From Pseudorhodoferax soli (GTDB taxonomy: Bacteria; Pseudomonadota; Gammaproteobacteria; Burkholderiales; Burkholderiaceae_C), in NCBI RefSeq assembly GCF_003337555.1, contig NZ_QPJK01000001.1, positions 992,001-1,056,000 on the forward strand: a stretch of 64,000 bases of DNA. The letters are read 5' to 3'. The notes beneath the pieces are model-generated. The model was not told the origin of the DNA, did not search any database, and saw nothing but the letters and a program-made list of their open reading frames with translations. Shown piece by piece: positions 54,114 to 62,645 of this stretch (the stretch's first letter is position 1; each line of letters begins with the position of its first letter). A program made the position numbers and the translations under genes.

Positions 54114-55472
54114 ATGACCGACCTGACCGACACCCCTACCTTCGACCTGCTGCTGCTCGACGCCATCGCGCTGACAGCCGACCCTGCCCAGCCCGAGATC
54201 CGCGGCGCCGCCATCGGCATCGCCAACGGCCGCATCACCTGGCTGGCCGCGCAGCCGCCCGAGCGCTACGAAGCCACACGCGTGCTGCGCCTGCCGGGCC
54301 ACTTCGTCACGCCGGGCTTCGTCAACACGCATGCCCATTCCATCCTGACCATGGTGCGCGGCGTGGCGGCCGACCTGGGCTTTGCGCCCTCGTACACGCC
54401 CGGCATTCCGAAGGGCACGCAGGTGAACCCCGATCAGGCGCGCGCGCTGGCACGGCTCGGCGCACTGGAGGCCCTGCTGTTCGGCTCCACCGTGCTGGGC
54501 GACAACTTCGTGCACGCCGACGTGACGACCGAGGCCATGGTGGAGCTGGGCATGCGCCTGGCGCCCAGCTGGCGCATCCACGACGTGGATTTCGCGCGCG
54601 TGGCGCATGGCGACTGGCACCACAGCGCAGACATTGGCAACGCCACGCTGCAGGCCGGGCTGGACCTGCATGCGCGCTGGGCTGCTCACCCCCGCGTGCG
54701 CGTGAACCTGGCCGCGCACGCGGTCGACACCTGCTCCGAGGGCTTCCTGCGCGAGGTGGCCGCGGCATCGCAGCAGCACGGCCTGGTGGTCAGCACGCAC
54801 CTGGGCCAGAGCCAGGTGGAGGTCGACCGCGTGCTGGCGCGCTGCGGCCGCAGCTCCACCGAGGTGCTGGCCGACACCGGCCTGCTGAACGAACGCCTGA
54901 TGGGCGGCCACTGCATCTACGTGACGCCCGAGGACGCCGCCCGCATGGCCGCGGCCGGCGCGCATGCCGTGCACATCCCCAAGTGCAACGCCACCTCGGG
55001 CCGGCTCGCGCCCACGCCTATGCTCAAGCGCGCGGGTGTGAACATGGCGCTGGCCACCGACACGCAGCACGGCGACATGGTCGAGCTGATGCGCTGGGCG
55101 CTGGTCACCGCGCGCGTGCAGGAAGGCCGCGTGGACGACAGCTGGCAGCCGCGCGACGTGTTCCACATGGCCACGATGGGCGGCGCCAAGGCCTTGGGCA
55201 TGGCGGACGAGATCGGCAGCCTGGCCTTGGGCAAGGCGGCCGACCTCGTGGTCTTCGACGCCAACCGCCCGCACCTGCGCCCGCACGTGAACCCGCTGGG
55301 CAACCTGGTTCACACGGGCCAGGGCCGCGATGTGTCGATGGTGGTGGTGGACGGCGAGATCCTGGTGGAGAACGGCCGGCCCACGCGCGTGGACATGGAC
55401 GCCGTCTGCGCCGAGGCGGAAGAGGCCGCACGCGCGCTGTGGGCCGCCGAGGGCAAGCGCTACTGGCTCTGA
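54114..55472 (+). CDS. Amidohydrolase/deaminase (chlorohydrolase-type), copy 3
   Basis: 452 residues. Metal ligands in FVNTHAHSIL, VSTHLGQSQ and ALATDTQHGDM place it in the cytosine/SAH-deaminase-like group. It shares long colinear segments with the protein at 42641 (MVRGVAADLGFAPSYTPGIP against [20 protein letters not shown]), so the two are paralogues that probably accept related substrates. It has its own candidate operator box at 54072. The next operon begins 213 bases downstream. Confidence 0.87.
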   Translation: MTDLTDTPTFDLLLLDAIALTADPAQPEIRGAAIGIANGRITWLAAQPPERYEATRVLRLPGHFVTPGFVNTHAHSILTMVRGVAADLGFAPSYTPGIPKGTQVNPDQARALARLGALEALLFGSTVLGDNFVHADVTTEAMVELGMRLAPSWRIHDVDFARVAHGDWHHSADIGNATLQAGLDLHARWAAHPRVRVNLAAHAVDTCSEGFLREVAAASQQHGLVVSTHLGQSQVEVDRVLARCGRSSTEVLADTGLLNERLMGGHCIYVTPEDAARMAAAGAHAVHIPKCNATSGRLAPTPMLKRAGVNMALATDTQHGDMVELMRWALVTARVQEGRVDDSWQPRDVFHMATMGGAKALGMADEIGSLALGKAADLVVFDANRPHLRPHVNPLGNLVHTGQGRDVSMVVVDGEILVENGRPTRVDMDAVCAEAEEAARALWAAEGKRYWL

Positions 55473-55500
55473 CGGCCCGGCGCGCACCAAGGCCGGGCAA

Positions 55501-55512
55501 TTTGTATCCAAT
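55501..55512 (-). promoter_or_regulatory. TTTGTATCCAAT box, inverse orientation
   Basis: Exact reverse complement of the boxes at 54072 and 55605, 28 bases after the amidohydrolase stop and 104 bases before the next box. The pair at 55501 and 55605 could allow looping or cooperative binding by the GntR regulator in front of the taurine-type transporter operon. Confidence 0.6.
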
Positions 55513-55604
55513 GTGGCGCATGGTGTGGCGCCACTTTCGTGCCGCACGGCTGGCGCCCAGGGCCATCGCACCAGTGAATCCGTTTGGCGACAAACACTTA
55601 TAGG

Positions 55605-55616
55605 ATTGGATACAAA
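55605..55616 (+). promoter_or_regulatory. ATTGGATACAAA box upstream of the taurine-type transporter operon
   Basis: Identical to the box at 54072; it ends 69 bases before the binding-protein start at 55686. Its repetition in front of a separate transcription unit is the strongest sign that these boxes are operators rather than chance. Confidence 0.65.
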
Positions 55617-55685
55617 CTGGCATGTCCCTTGCTGAACTGCACCAGGTCCCGCGCTCGCGGGCCCGGCCAACCTCCAGGGAGCACC

Positions 55686-56681
55686 ATGTTCAAACTTCTC
55701 GCCCGCCTCGCCCTCGCCGCGGCCGCGGTCCTGCCGCTGGCAGGCCAGGCCCAGGACGCCATCAAGCTCGGCTACGCCAAGTGCGCGCACTGCACGCCGC
55801 TGGCGCTGACGCCGGCCAACGCCAGCAACGTCAAGCTCGAAGCCATCGCCTTCAACACCGGCAACGATGTGCTGACCGCCCTGCTCTCCAAGAGCATCGA
55901 CGTGGCCCAGGTCACCTACCTGCACTACGCCACCGCGCTGGACAAGGGCTTCGACGTGGTCGCCATCTCCGGCCAGATCAATGGCGGCTCGCAAATCCTG
56001 GTGGGCAACGACCTGCCGCTGGCCGAGAACGACTGGGCCGGCCTCAAGAAACTGATCGCCGACTACAAGGCCCAGGGCAAGCCCTTCCGCGTGGCGGCCT
56101 CGCGCGGCAATGCGCAGGACATCCACATGCGCGGCGCGTTCGCCAAGCAGGGCATCGACATCAACAAGGATGTGCAGTTCATCAACATCCCGAACCCGTC
56201 GGACCACGTGCAGGCGCTGCGCCGTGGCGAGGTCGAGCTGATCTGCTCGGTCGACCCGTTCGCCACCCAGATCCGTGAGGTGAAGGCCGCCAAGTTCTTC
56301 ACCTTCCCGTACGACCAGGCGGCCGGCAAGCTGACCAACCTGATCGTGACGCGCTCGGACGTGATCTCCGGCCGCGCCAAGGGTGTGGAAGAGACGGTGC
56401 GCTCCATCATCAAGGTCAACAAGCTCATGGAGAGCGACAAGGCGCAGTTCATCGACACCATCCAGAAGGTGACGGGGCTGGACAAGGCCATCGCCACCGG
56501 CGCCGCCGCCAACCTGTACCCGGACTACGCCATGCACCGCGCATCGGCCGTGGCCATCGCCCAGATGATGCGCGAGCTGAAGTACATCAACACCGACGTG
56601 AGCACGGCCGTGGAGAAGAACATGGACTACCGCTTCCTGGAAGCCGTGACCGGCCAGCCCAAGACGGCGCTGGGCTACTGA
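55686..56681 (+). CDS. Nitrate/taurine-type ABC transporter binding protein
   Basis: 331 residues from the ATG at 55686. Signal peptide LARLALAAAAVLPLAGQAQ. The NitT/TauT/SsuA fold is recognised by IKLGYAKCAHCTPLAL, GNDVLTALLSKSIDVAQVTY and ALRRGEVELICSVDPFA. This class binds nitrate, sulfonates, pyrimidine precursors or aromatic acids. It is the first gene of a tight operon containing permease, ATPase, epimerase, SDR, dihydropyrimidinase and racemase-like genes, suggesting the cargo is the substrate of these enzymes. Confidence 0.85.
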   Translation: MFKLLARLALAAAAVLPLAGQAQDAIKLGYAKCAHCTPLALTPANASNVKLEAIAFNTGNDVLTALLSKSIDVAQVTYLHYATALDKGFDVVAISGQINGGSQILVGNDLPLAENDWAGLKKLIADYKAQGKPFRVAASRGNAQDIHMRGAFAKQGIDINKDVQFINIPNPSDHVQALRRGEVELICSVDPFATQIREVKAAKFFTFPYDQAAGKLTNLIVTRSDVISGRAKGVEETVRSIIKVNKLMESDKAQFIDTIQKVTGLDKAIATGAAANLYPDYAMHRASAVAIAQMMRELKYINTDVSTAVEKNMDYRFLEAVTGQPKTALGY

Positions 56682-56692
56682 GAGGCGTGCGC

Positions 56693-57517
56693 ATGACCCG
56701 AGATTCCGTCCTGCTGCGGCTGTACCGGCGCGTCGAGCGTGCCCTGGTTCCGGTGGCGCTGCTGATCGGCTGGGAGCTGTTCTCGCGCTCCGGCGTGCTG
56801 CCGCCGGCGCTGCTGCCGGCGCCCTCCCAGGTGCTGGTGGCCTGGGCGGACTGGGTCTTCGCGACCGACGGCAACACCCAGACCTACACCGGCAAGTGGA
56901 TCCACGACGTGGCCGCCAGCGCCACGCGCGTGTTCGCCGGCTTCGCCATCTCCACCATCCTGGGCGTGGGCATCGGCATGGCCATCGGCTGGTCGCGCAC
57001 GGTGGAGCGGCTGTTCGAGCCTGTGCTGCAGATCCTGCGGCCGGTGCCGCCGGTCTCGTGGATCCCGCTGGCCATCATCTGGTTCGGCATCGCCGACAAG
57101 CCGGCAATCTTCCTGGTGTTCCTGGGCTCGTTCTTCCCGGTGCTGCTGTCGACCATCCACGGCGTGAAGACCTGCGACCGCAACCTGCTGCGCGCCGGCG
57201 CCATGGCCGGCGGCACGCCGGGCAAGCTGCTGCGCCACATCGTGTTTCCGGCCGCGCTGCCCAGCATCTTCTCGGGCTTGCGCATCGCCATCGGCTCGGC
57301 CTGGATGCTGACCGTCACGGCCGAGATGGTGGCCGTCAAGAGCGGCGTGGGCTACGTGCTCTGGGATTCGTATTACTTCCTGCGCTACGACATCGTCATC
57401 GCGGCCATGGTCAGCATCGGCCTGCTGGGTTTCTTGAGCGACCTGGCGATCAAGCTGCTGGCCGGCCGCGTGCTGCGGTGGCAGCGCGGCTCCACCCTGC
57501 AAGCCAAGGAGGCATGA
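56693..57517 (+). CDS. Nitrate/taurine-type ABC transporter permease
   Basis: 274 residues from the ATG at 56693, chosen over a GTG at 56687 because a GAGG lies seven bases upstream. SsuC/TauC-like, with six helices and the loop ILRPVPPVSWIPLAIIWFG and NLLRAGAMAGGTPGKLLRH that couples to the ATPase. It forms the membrane channel for the binding protein at 55686. It is separated by one base from the ATPase start. Confidence 0.9.
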   Translation: MTRDSVLLRLYRRVERALVPVALLIGWELFSRSGVLPPALLPAPSQVLVAWADWVFATDGNTQTYTGKWIHDVAASATRVFAGFAISTILGVGIGMAIGWSRTVERLFEPVLQILRPVPPVSWIPLAIIWFGIADKPAIFLVFLGSFFPVLLSTIHGVKTCDRNLLRAGAMAGGTPGKLLRHIVFPAALPSIFSGLRIAIGSAWMLTVTAEMVAVKSGVGYVLWDSYYFLRYDIVIAAMVSIGLLGFLSDLAIKLLAGRVLRWQRGSTLQAKEA

Positions 57518-57518
57518 G

Positions 57519-58289
57519 ATGAGCCTGATCGAGATCGACCACGTCACGCGCTTGTTCGACGACCCCAAGCGCGGCAGCGCCGTGAAGGCGCTGGACGATG
57601 TCAACGTGCACGTGGCGCGCAACGAGTTCCTGTGCCTGCTGGGGCCCAGCGGCTGCGGCAAGTCCACGCTGCTGAACCTGATCGCGGGCTTCGACATGCC
57701 CTCCAGCGGCACGGTGCGGGTGGGTGGCCATGCGGTGACGGCACCAGGCGCCGACCGCGGGGTGGTCTTCCAGCAGCCCACGCTGATGCCCTGGCTGACG
57801 GTCTGGGAGAACGTGGCCTTCCACCTGACCATGCAGGGCGTGGGCACGGAGATCCGCCGCAAGAAGGCGCAGCACTTCATCGAGATGGTGAACCTGAAGG
57901 GCTTCGAGAACCACTTTCCGAGCGAGCTGTCGGGCGGCATGAACCAGCGCGTGGGCATCGCGCGGGCGCTGCTCATGAACCCCGAGGTGATCCTCATGGA
58001 CGAGCCCTTCGGCGCGCTCGACGAGCAGACCAAGATGGAGATGCACGCCGAGCTGGTCCGCATCTGGCGCGACAGCCAGAGCACCATCGTGTTCGTGACG
58101 CACGGCATCGACGAATCGCTGGCGCTGGGCACGCACGTGGCGGTGATGTCGGCGCGGCCGGGCCGCATCCGCGAGACGCTGACCATCGACCTGCCGCGCC
58201 CGCGCGACTCGACCAGCCCGCAGTTCAACGACATGAAGCGGCGCATCCTCTCGCTGCTGCGGCCCGAGCCGGCGGCGGTGGCGGCCTGA
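57519..58289 (+). CDS. Nitrate/taurine-type ABC transporter ATPase
   Basis: 256 residues. Walker A GPSGCGKST, signature LSGGMNQR, Walker B VILMDEPFGALDEQT and switch His in FVTHGIDES are in place; FGALDE after Walker B is typical of the SsuB/TauB group. It drives the permease at 56693. Its stop shares one base with the start of the epimerase-like gene (TGATG), so the transporter and the enzymes are one operon. Confidence 0.92.
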   Translation: MSLIEIDHVTRLFDDPKRGSAVKALDDVNVHVARNEFLCLLGPSGCGKSTLLNLIAGFDMPSSGTVRVGGHAVTAPGADRGVVFQQPTLMPWLTVWENVAFHLTMQGVGTEIRRKKAQHFIEMVNLKGFENHFPSELSGGMNQRVGIARALLMNPEVILMDEPFGALDEQTKMEMHAELVRIWRDSQSTIVFVTHGIDESLALGTHVAVMSARPGRIRETLTIDLPRPRDSTSPQFNDMKRRILSLLRPEPAAVAA

Positions 58290-59287
58290 TGGCCACCTTC
58301 ATCACCGGGGCCTGCGGCTTCGTCGGCCTGGCGCTGGCGGAACGCCTGCTGCAGCAGGGCGAGACCGTCGTCGGCTTCGACCAGGCGCCGCTGCCGGCTG
58401 CCGCGGCGCGCGCCTTCGCCGCCCTGCCCGGCCGGCTGGCCATGGTGCAGGGCGACGTGCGCAACGGCGCGGCGCTGGAGGCAGCCATGCGCACGCACCG
58501 GCCGCAGCGCCTGGTGACGCTGGCCGCCATCACGGCCGATGTGCGGCGCGAGCGTGCCGCACCGGCCTCCATCTTCGAGGTCAACCTGGGCGGCGTGGTG
58601 GCGGCGCTGTCTGCCGCGGCCGCCTGCGGCGTGCAGCGCGTGCTGCACGCGAGTTCGGGCTCGGTCTATGGCGCCAGCGGCAAGGGCGCCGCCGCGCTGC
58701 AGGAAGACCGCACGCCGCTGCAGCCCGAGGGGCTGTACGGCATCTCCAAGCAGGCCGCCGAGGCCGCGGCGCTGCGCCTGGCCGCGCTGCACGGGCTGGA
58801 CCTGGTGGTCGGCCGGCTCGGCACCTGCTTCGGCCCCTGGGAGGCCGACACCGGCGTGCGCGACACGCTCAGCGCGCCGCTGCAGGTGCTGCTGCGGGCC
58901 GAACGCGGCGAGGCCGTGCGGCTGCCGCGTGACAGCCACCGCGACTGGCTCTACGTGCGCGACGCCGCAGCGGGCCTGCAGGCGCTGCTGGACACGCCAC
59001 GCCTGCCGCACGCCGTCTACAACGTGGCAGCAGGATTCATGGGCACCATGGCCGAGTGGTGCGAGGTCGTGGCCACGCAGCACCCGGGCTGGTCGTGGCG
59101 GATCTCTGCTGCGGCCGACTCCAACATCGACTACTACGCACCCTACGACCGCGCGCCCATGGACATCACCCGCCTGCGCGCCGACACCGGCTTCGTGCCG
59201 CGTTACGACCTGCACGCCGCGGCCGAGGACTTCTTCGCCTGGCGGCGCGCGCACAGCGCCGCCACACCCCTGCCAGCCCATGCCTGA
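58289..59287 (+). CDS. NAD-dependent epimerase/dehydratase-family protein
   Basis: 332 residues. Extended SDR with the NAD motif ITGACGFVGLALAERL and the catalytic Tyr-Lys in LYGISKQAAEA; Ser is in LHASSGSVYGA. Family members epimerise nucleotide sugars or oxidise hydroxy acids. Nothing else for sugar-nucleotide synthesis is nearby, and the operon encodes a transporter and ring-opening enzymes, so a small catabolic substrate is more likely. It overlaps both the ATPase gene and the next SDR gene. Confidence 0.85.
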   Translation: MATFITGACGFVGLALAERLLQQGETVVGFDQAPLPAAAARAFAALPGRLAMVQGDVRNGAALEAAMRTHRPQRLVTLAAITADVRRERAAPASIFEVNLGGVVAALSAAAACGVQRVLHASSGSVYGASGKGAAALQEDRTPLQPEGLYGISKQAAEAAALRLAALHGLDLVVGRLGTCFGPWEADTGVRDTLSAPLQVLLRAERGEAVRLPRDSHRDWLYVRDAAAGLQALLDTPRLPHAVYNVAAGFMGTMAEWCEVVATQHPGWSWRISAAADSNIDYYAPYDRAPMDITRLRADTGFVPRYDLHAAAEDFFAWRRAHSAATPLPAHA

Positions 59288-60086
59288 CGCCTACGCCCTC
59301 CAACCCACAGCGGCCGCCCGCATGGCCGGCCAGGTCTGCATCGTCACCGGAGCGGCCTCCGGCATCGGCCGCGCCATCGCACGCCTGCTGGCCGCCCACG
59401 GCGCCGCGGTGGTGGTCGCCGACATCACGACCGAGGTCATCGAGGGCGGCGCGCCGACCGTGGCCGCCATCCAGGCCACCGGCGGCCGCGCCGCGTTCAT
59501 CGAAACCGACGTGGCCAGCACGGCCCAAGTCGACGCGCTGGTGGCGCAGACCGTGGCGCGCTACGGCCGGCTCGACGTGCTGGTCAACAACGCCTGCATC
59601 CGCCACGCGCGGCCGCTGCTCGACCTGGAAGAGGCCGACTGGCAGCGCGTGCTGGACGTGAACCTCTCGGGCGTCTACCGCTGCTGCCGCGCCGCCGTGC
59701 GCCAGATGCTGCGGCAGGCGCCGATGGACGGGGTGCGCGGCCGCATTGTCAACCTGGCCTCGCAGCACGGCATGATCGCCGCGCCCGAGGACCTGGCCTA
59801 CGGCGTGAGCAAGGCCGGCATCGCCTACCTCACGCGCCAGGTGGCGACCGACTACGCGGCCCGGCAGATCGTCTGCAATGCGGTGGCGCCCGGCAAGATC
59901 CAGACCGGCCAGGGTGGCCGCGCGCTGGATCCGGCCGTGATGGACCGCGCCACGCGCCGCACGCCCTGGCCGCGCCTGGGCCAGCCGGACGACGTGGCGC
60001 GCGCCGTGCTGTTCCTGGCCAGTCGCGATTCGACCTTCACCACCGGCGCCCAGCTCATGGTGGATGGCGGCTGGATGGCCGCCTGA
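59280..60086 (+). CDS. SDR-family oxidoreductase
   Basis: 268 residues. Classical SDR: TGAASGIGRAIARLL, NNACIRHARP in place of the usual NNAG, catalytic Ser in NLASQHGMI and YGVSK, and DGGWM near the end. It overlaps the epimerase-like gene by eight bases. It probably oxidises or reduces an alcohol or keto group of the cluster substrate. The substitution of Cys for Gly in NNAC is uncommon but does not affect the catalytic tetrad. Confidence 0.88.
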   Translation: MPDAYALQPTAAARMAGQVCIVTGAASGIGRAIARLLAAHGAAVVVADITTEVIEGGAPTVAAIQATGGRAAFIETDVASTAQVDALVAQTVARYGRLDVLVNNACIRHARPLLDLEEADWQRVLDVNLSGVYRCCRAAVRQMLRQAPMDGVRGRIVNLASQHGMIAAPEDLAYGVSKAGIAYLTRQVATDYAARQIVCNAVAPGKIQTGQGGRALDPAVMDRATRRTPWPRLGQPDDVARAVLFLASRDSTFTTGAQLMVDGGWMAA

Positions 60087-60117
60087 TGCCCCCTCATTCC
60101 CAACGCAACACGAACCC

Positions 60118-61536
60118 ATGTCCGACTTCGACCTTGTGATCCGCAACGCGCGGGCCGTGACCGCCTCCGACAGCTTCGACTGCGACATCGGCATCCGCGC
60201 CGGCCGCATCGCCCAGCTGGGCCTGGACCTGGCGGCCGGCAAGCGGGAGATCGACGCGGCAGGGCGCACGGTGACGCCCGGCGGCGTCGACGCGCACTGC
60301 CACCTGGACCAGCCGATGCCGCCGCCCACGCGCACCGCCGACGACTTCGACACCGGCACGCGCTCGGCCGCCTGCGGTGGCACCACCACGGTGATCCCGT
60401 TCGCCGCGCAGCAGAAGGGCCAGTCGCTGCGCGCCGCGGTGGAGGACTACCGCGCGCGCGCGGCGGGCAAGGCGCACATCGACTACGCCTTCCACCTGAT
60501 CGTGAGCGACCCCACGCCCACGGTGCTGCAGGAGGAGCTGCCGGCGCTGATCCGGGAGGGCTTCACCTCGTTCAAGATCTACATGACCTACGACGACATG
60601 AAGCTGGACGACGGCCAGATCCTGGACGTGCTGGACGTGGCCCGTCAGCACGGCGCACTGGCCATGGTGCATGCCGAGAACGCCGACTGCATCGAGTGGC
60701 TCACGCGCCGGCTGGAGGCCGCCGGCCGCACGGCGCCGCGCTTTCACGCGCATGCGCGGCCCATGCTGGTGGAGCGCGAGGCCACGCACCGCGCCATCGC
60801 GCTGGCCGAGCTGGTGGACGTGCCCATCCTCATCGTGCACGTGTCGGGCCGCGAGGCGGTGGAGCAGATCCGCTGGGCGCGCGCGCACGGGCTGAACATC
60901 TTTGCCGAGACCTGCCCGCAGTACCTGTTCCTGACGGCGGAAGACCTCGGCATCGACGACAGCTACAAGGGCGCCAAGTGCGTCTGCAGCCCGCCGCCGC
61001 GCGACCGCGCCAACCAGCAGGTGATCTGGGACGGGCTCAACGACGGGCTGTTCACGGTGTTCTCGTCCGACCACGCGCCGTTCAAGTTCGATGCGCCCGA
61101 GGGCAAGAAGCCGAACGGCGAGGAGGTGTCGTTCCGCCACATTCCCAACGGCATCCCGGGCCTGGAGACGCGCATGGCGCTGCTGTGGTCCGAAGGCGTG
61201 CTGGCCGGCCGCATGACGCCGCACCGCTTCGTCGAGTTGACCGCCACCGGCCCGGCCAAGGCCTACGGCCTGCACCCGCGCAAGGGCACGATCGCCATCG
61301 GCGCGGATGCCGACCTCGTCATTTGGGACGAACGCGAATTCGTGCTGCGCAACGAACAGCTGCACCACGAAGTGGACTACACGCCCTACGAGGGCATGCG
61401 CCTGAAGGCCTGGCCCGGCATCACGCTCAGCCGCGGCGAGGTGGTGTGGGACGGCCAGTTCCATGCGCGCCCCGGCGAGGGCCAGTTGCTCGCATGCGGC
61501 AAGCCCTCGTTGCTGCCCCAACGCCGCGCGGATTGA
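60118..61536 (+). CDS. Dihydropyrimidinase/hydantoinase
   Basis: 472 residues from the ATG at 60118. Binuclear-zinc amidohydrolase: DAHCHLDQP (His-x-His), the carbamylated Lys in FTSFKIYMTYDD, His in MVHAENAD and LIVHVSGREA, and Asp in SSDHAPFKFD. It reversibly opens dihydrouracil-, hydantoin- or related cyclic imide rings to N-carbamoyl acids. No N-carbamoyl amidohydrolase of the HyuC/PydC type is present in the window; the amidase at 39593 could take the next step. The racemase-like gene follows by four bases. Confidence 0.93.
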   Translation: MSDFDLVIRNARAVTASDSFDCDIGIRAGRIAQLGLDLAAGKREIDAAGRTVTPGGVDAHCHLDQPMPPPTRTADDFDTGTRSAACGGTTTVIPFAAQQKGQSLRAAVEDYRARAAGKAHIDYAFHLIVSDPTPTVLQEELPALIREGFTSFKIYMTYDDMKLDDGQILDVLDVARQHGALAMVHAENADCIEWLTRRLEAAGRTAPRFHAHARPMLVEREATHRAIALAELVDVPILIVHVSGREAVEQIRWARAHGLNIFAETCPQYLFLTAEDLGIDDSYKGAKCVCSPPPRDRANQQVIWDGLNDGLFTVFSSDHAPFKFDAPEGKKPNGEEVSFRHIPNGIPGLETRMALLWSEGVLAGRMTPHRFVELTATGPAKAYGLHPRKGTIAIGADADLVIWDEREFVLRNEQLHHEVDYTPYEGMRLKAWPGITLSRGEVVWDGQFHARPGEGQLLACGKPSLLPQRRAD

Positions 61537-61540
61537 CGCC

Positions 61541-62284
61541 ATGAAGCTGCTCGTCATCAACCCCAACATCTCCACCAGCGTCACCGCGCTGATCGAGGCC
61601 GAGGCGCGCCGCAGCGCGTCCGCCACCACCGCGCTGACCATGCAGACCGCACCCTTCGGCGTGGCCTACATCGAGACGCGCTTCGAGGCGCTGATCGGCG
61701 CCTACGCCACGGCGCAGGTGGCGGCCGAGCACGCGCCGGGGCACGACGCCGTGATCGTGGCGGCCTTCGGCGACCCGGGCCTGGCGGGCCTGCGCGAGGT
61801 GCTACCCATGCCGGTGCTGGGCCTCACGGAATCGGCGCTGGCCAGCGCCTGCCTGCTGGGGCAGCGCTTTTCCATCGTCGCGATCTCCCAGCGCATCAGC
61901 GCCTGGTACCGCGAGGTGGTCGACGCCAACGGCCTCATCGGCCGGCTGGCCAGCATCCGCGCGCTGGACCAGCCGCTGGCCGGCATCGGCAGCGTGCAGA
62001 CCGACCACGGCACGGCGCTGAAGGCGCTGTGCGAACGCGCCGTGGCCGAGGACGGTGCCGACGTGATCGTGCTGGCCGGCGCGCCGCTGGCGGGGCTGGC
62101 GCGCAGCCTGCACGGGCAGTTGCCGGTGCCGGTGGTCGATGGCGTCTCCAGCGCCGTGCGGCATGCCGAATCGCTGGTGGCCCTGGCGCCGGGCAAGGCC
62201 ACGCGCGGCAGCTTCGCGCCGCCGCCGGTCAAGCCGAACGCGGGCTTGCCCGAGGCGATCGCGCGGCTGCTGGCGCGCGGCTGA
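61541..62284 (+). CDS. Hydantoin racemase-family protein without canonical cysteines
   Basis: 247 residues. The family start LLVINPNISTSVTALIEAEA and the block VAAFGDPGLAGLREVLPMPV align well with hydantoin racemases. At the first catalytic site CFGDPGL reads AFGDPGL, and the GCAGM site reads LAGAPLAGL, so both Cys are replaced. Other Cys exist (SACLLGQ, ALCERAV) but at different places. It sits next to a dihydropyrimidinase, exactly where a racemase is expected, which makes the loss notable. It may be a non-racemising relative. Confidence 0.82.
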   Translation: MKLLVINPNISTSVTALIEAEARRSASATTALTMQTAPFGVAYIETRFEALIGAYATAQVAAEHAPGHDAVIVAAFGDPGLAGLREVLPMPVLGLTESALASACLLGQRFSIVAISQRISAWYREVVDANGLIGRLASIRALDQPLAGIGSVQTDHGTALKALCERAVAEDGADVIVLAGAPLAGLARSLHGQLPVPVVDGVSSAVRHAESLVALAPGKATRGSFAPPPVKPNAGLPEAIARLLARG

Positions 62285-62605
62285 TCAGGCGTCCAGCGGC
62301 GCCATGCCGTGCCGCGCCCGCGCGCGGCCGCAGGCGTCGCTGCCGGCCTCGAACTCGCGGCAGGGCGAGGGCCGCCACTCGTAGATGCCGCAGCCCACGT
62401 GCTGCCCCAGCTTGCCCGTCAGCGCGGCGCAGCGGACCGGCACGTGGTCGGTGCCCCGCATGCGGGCGGTGCTGCCGTTGACATCCACCGCCAGCCCGTC
62501 GGGCACGCTGCCGCCTTCGCGCTGCAGTTCGTAGACCGAGAAGTCGACGCGGAAGTTGGCGCAGCAGGCGCCGCAGGACTGGCAGGGCGAAACGGCGGTG
62601 GACAT
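62285..62605 (-). CDS. YkgJ-family cysteine-cluster protein
   Basis: 106 residues. The N-terminal cysteine cluster CQSCGACC and later Cys (VRCAAL, GCGIYEWRPSPCREFE) match the YkgJ family of predicted zinc- or iron-chelating proteins. Function unknown. Its stop codon abuts the stop of the racemase-like gene (TGATCA), so the genes are directly convergent. Confidence 0.85.
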   Translation of the reverse strand: MSTAVSPCQSCGACCANFRVDFSVYELQREGGSVPDGLAVDVNGSTARMRGTDHVPVRCAALTGKLGQHVGCGIYEWRPSPCREFEAGSDACGRARARHGMAPLDA

Positions 62606-62645
62606 GGGCGCGATTGTCGCGGCGCCCGCGGCGCGCCTTCCCTGC

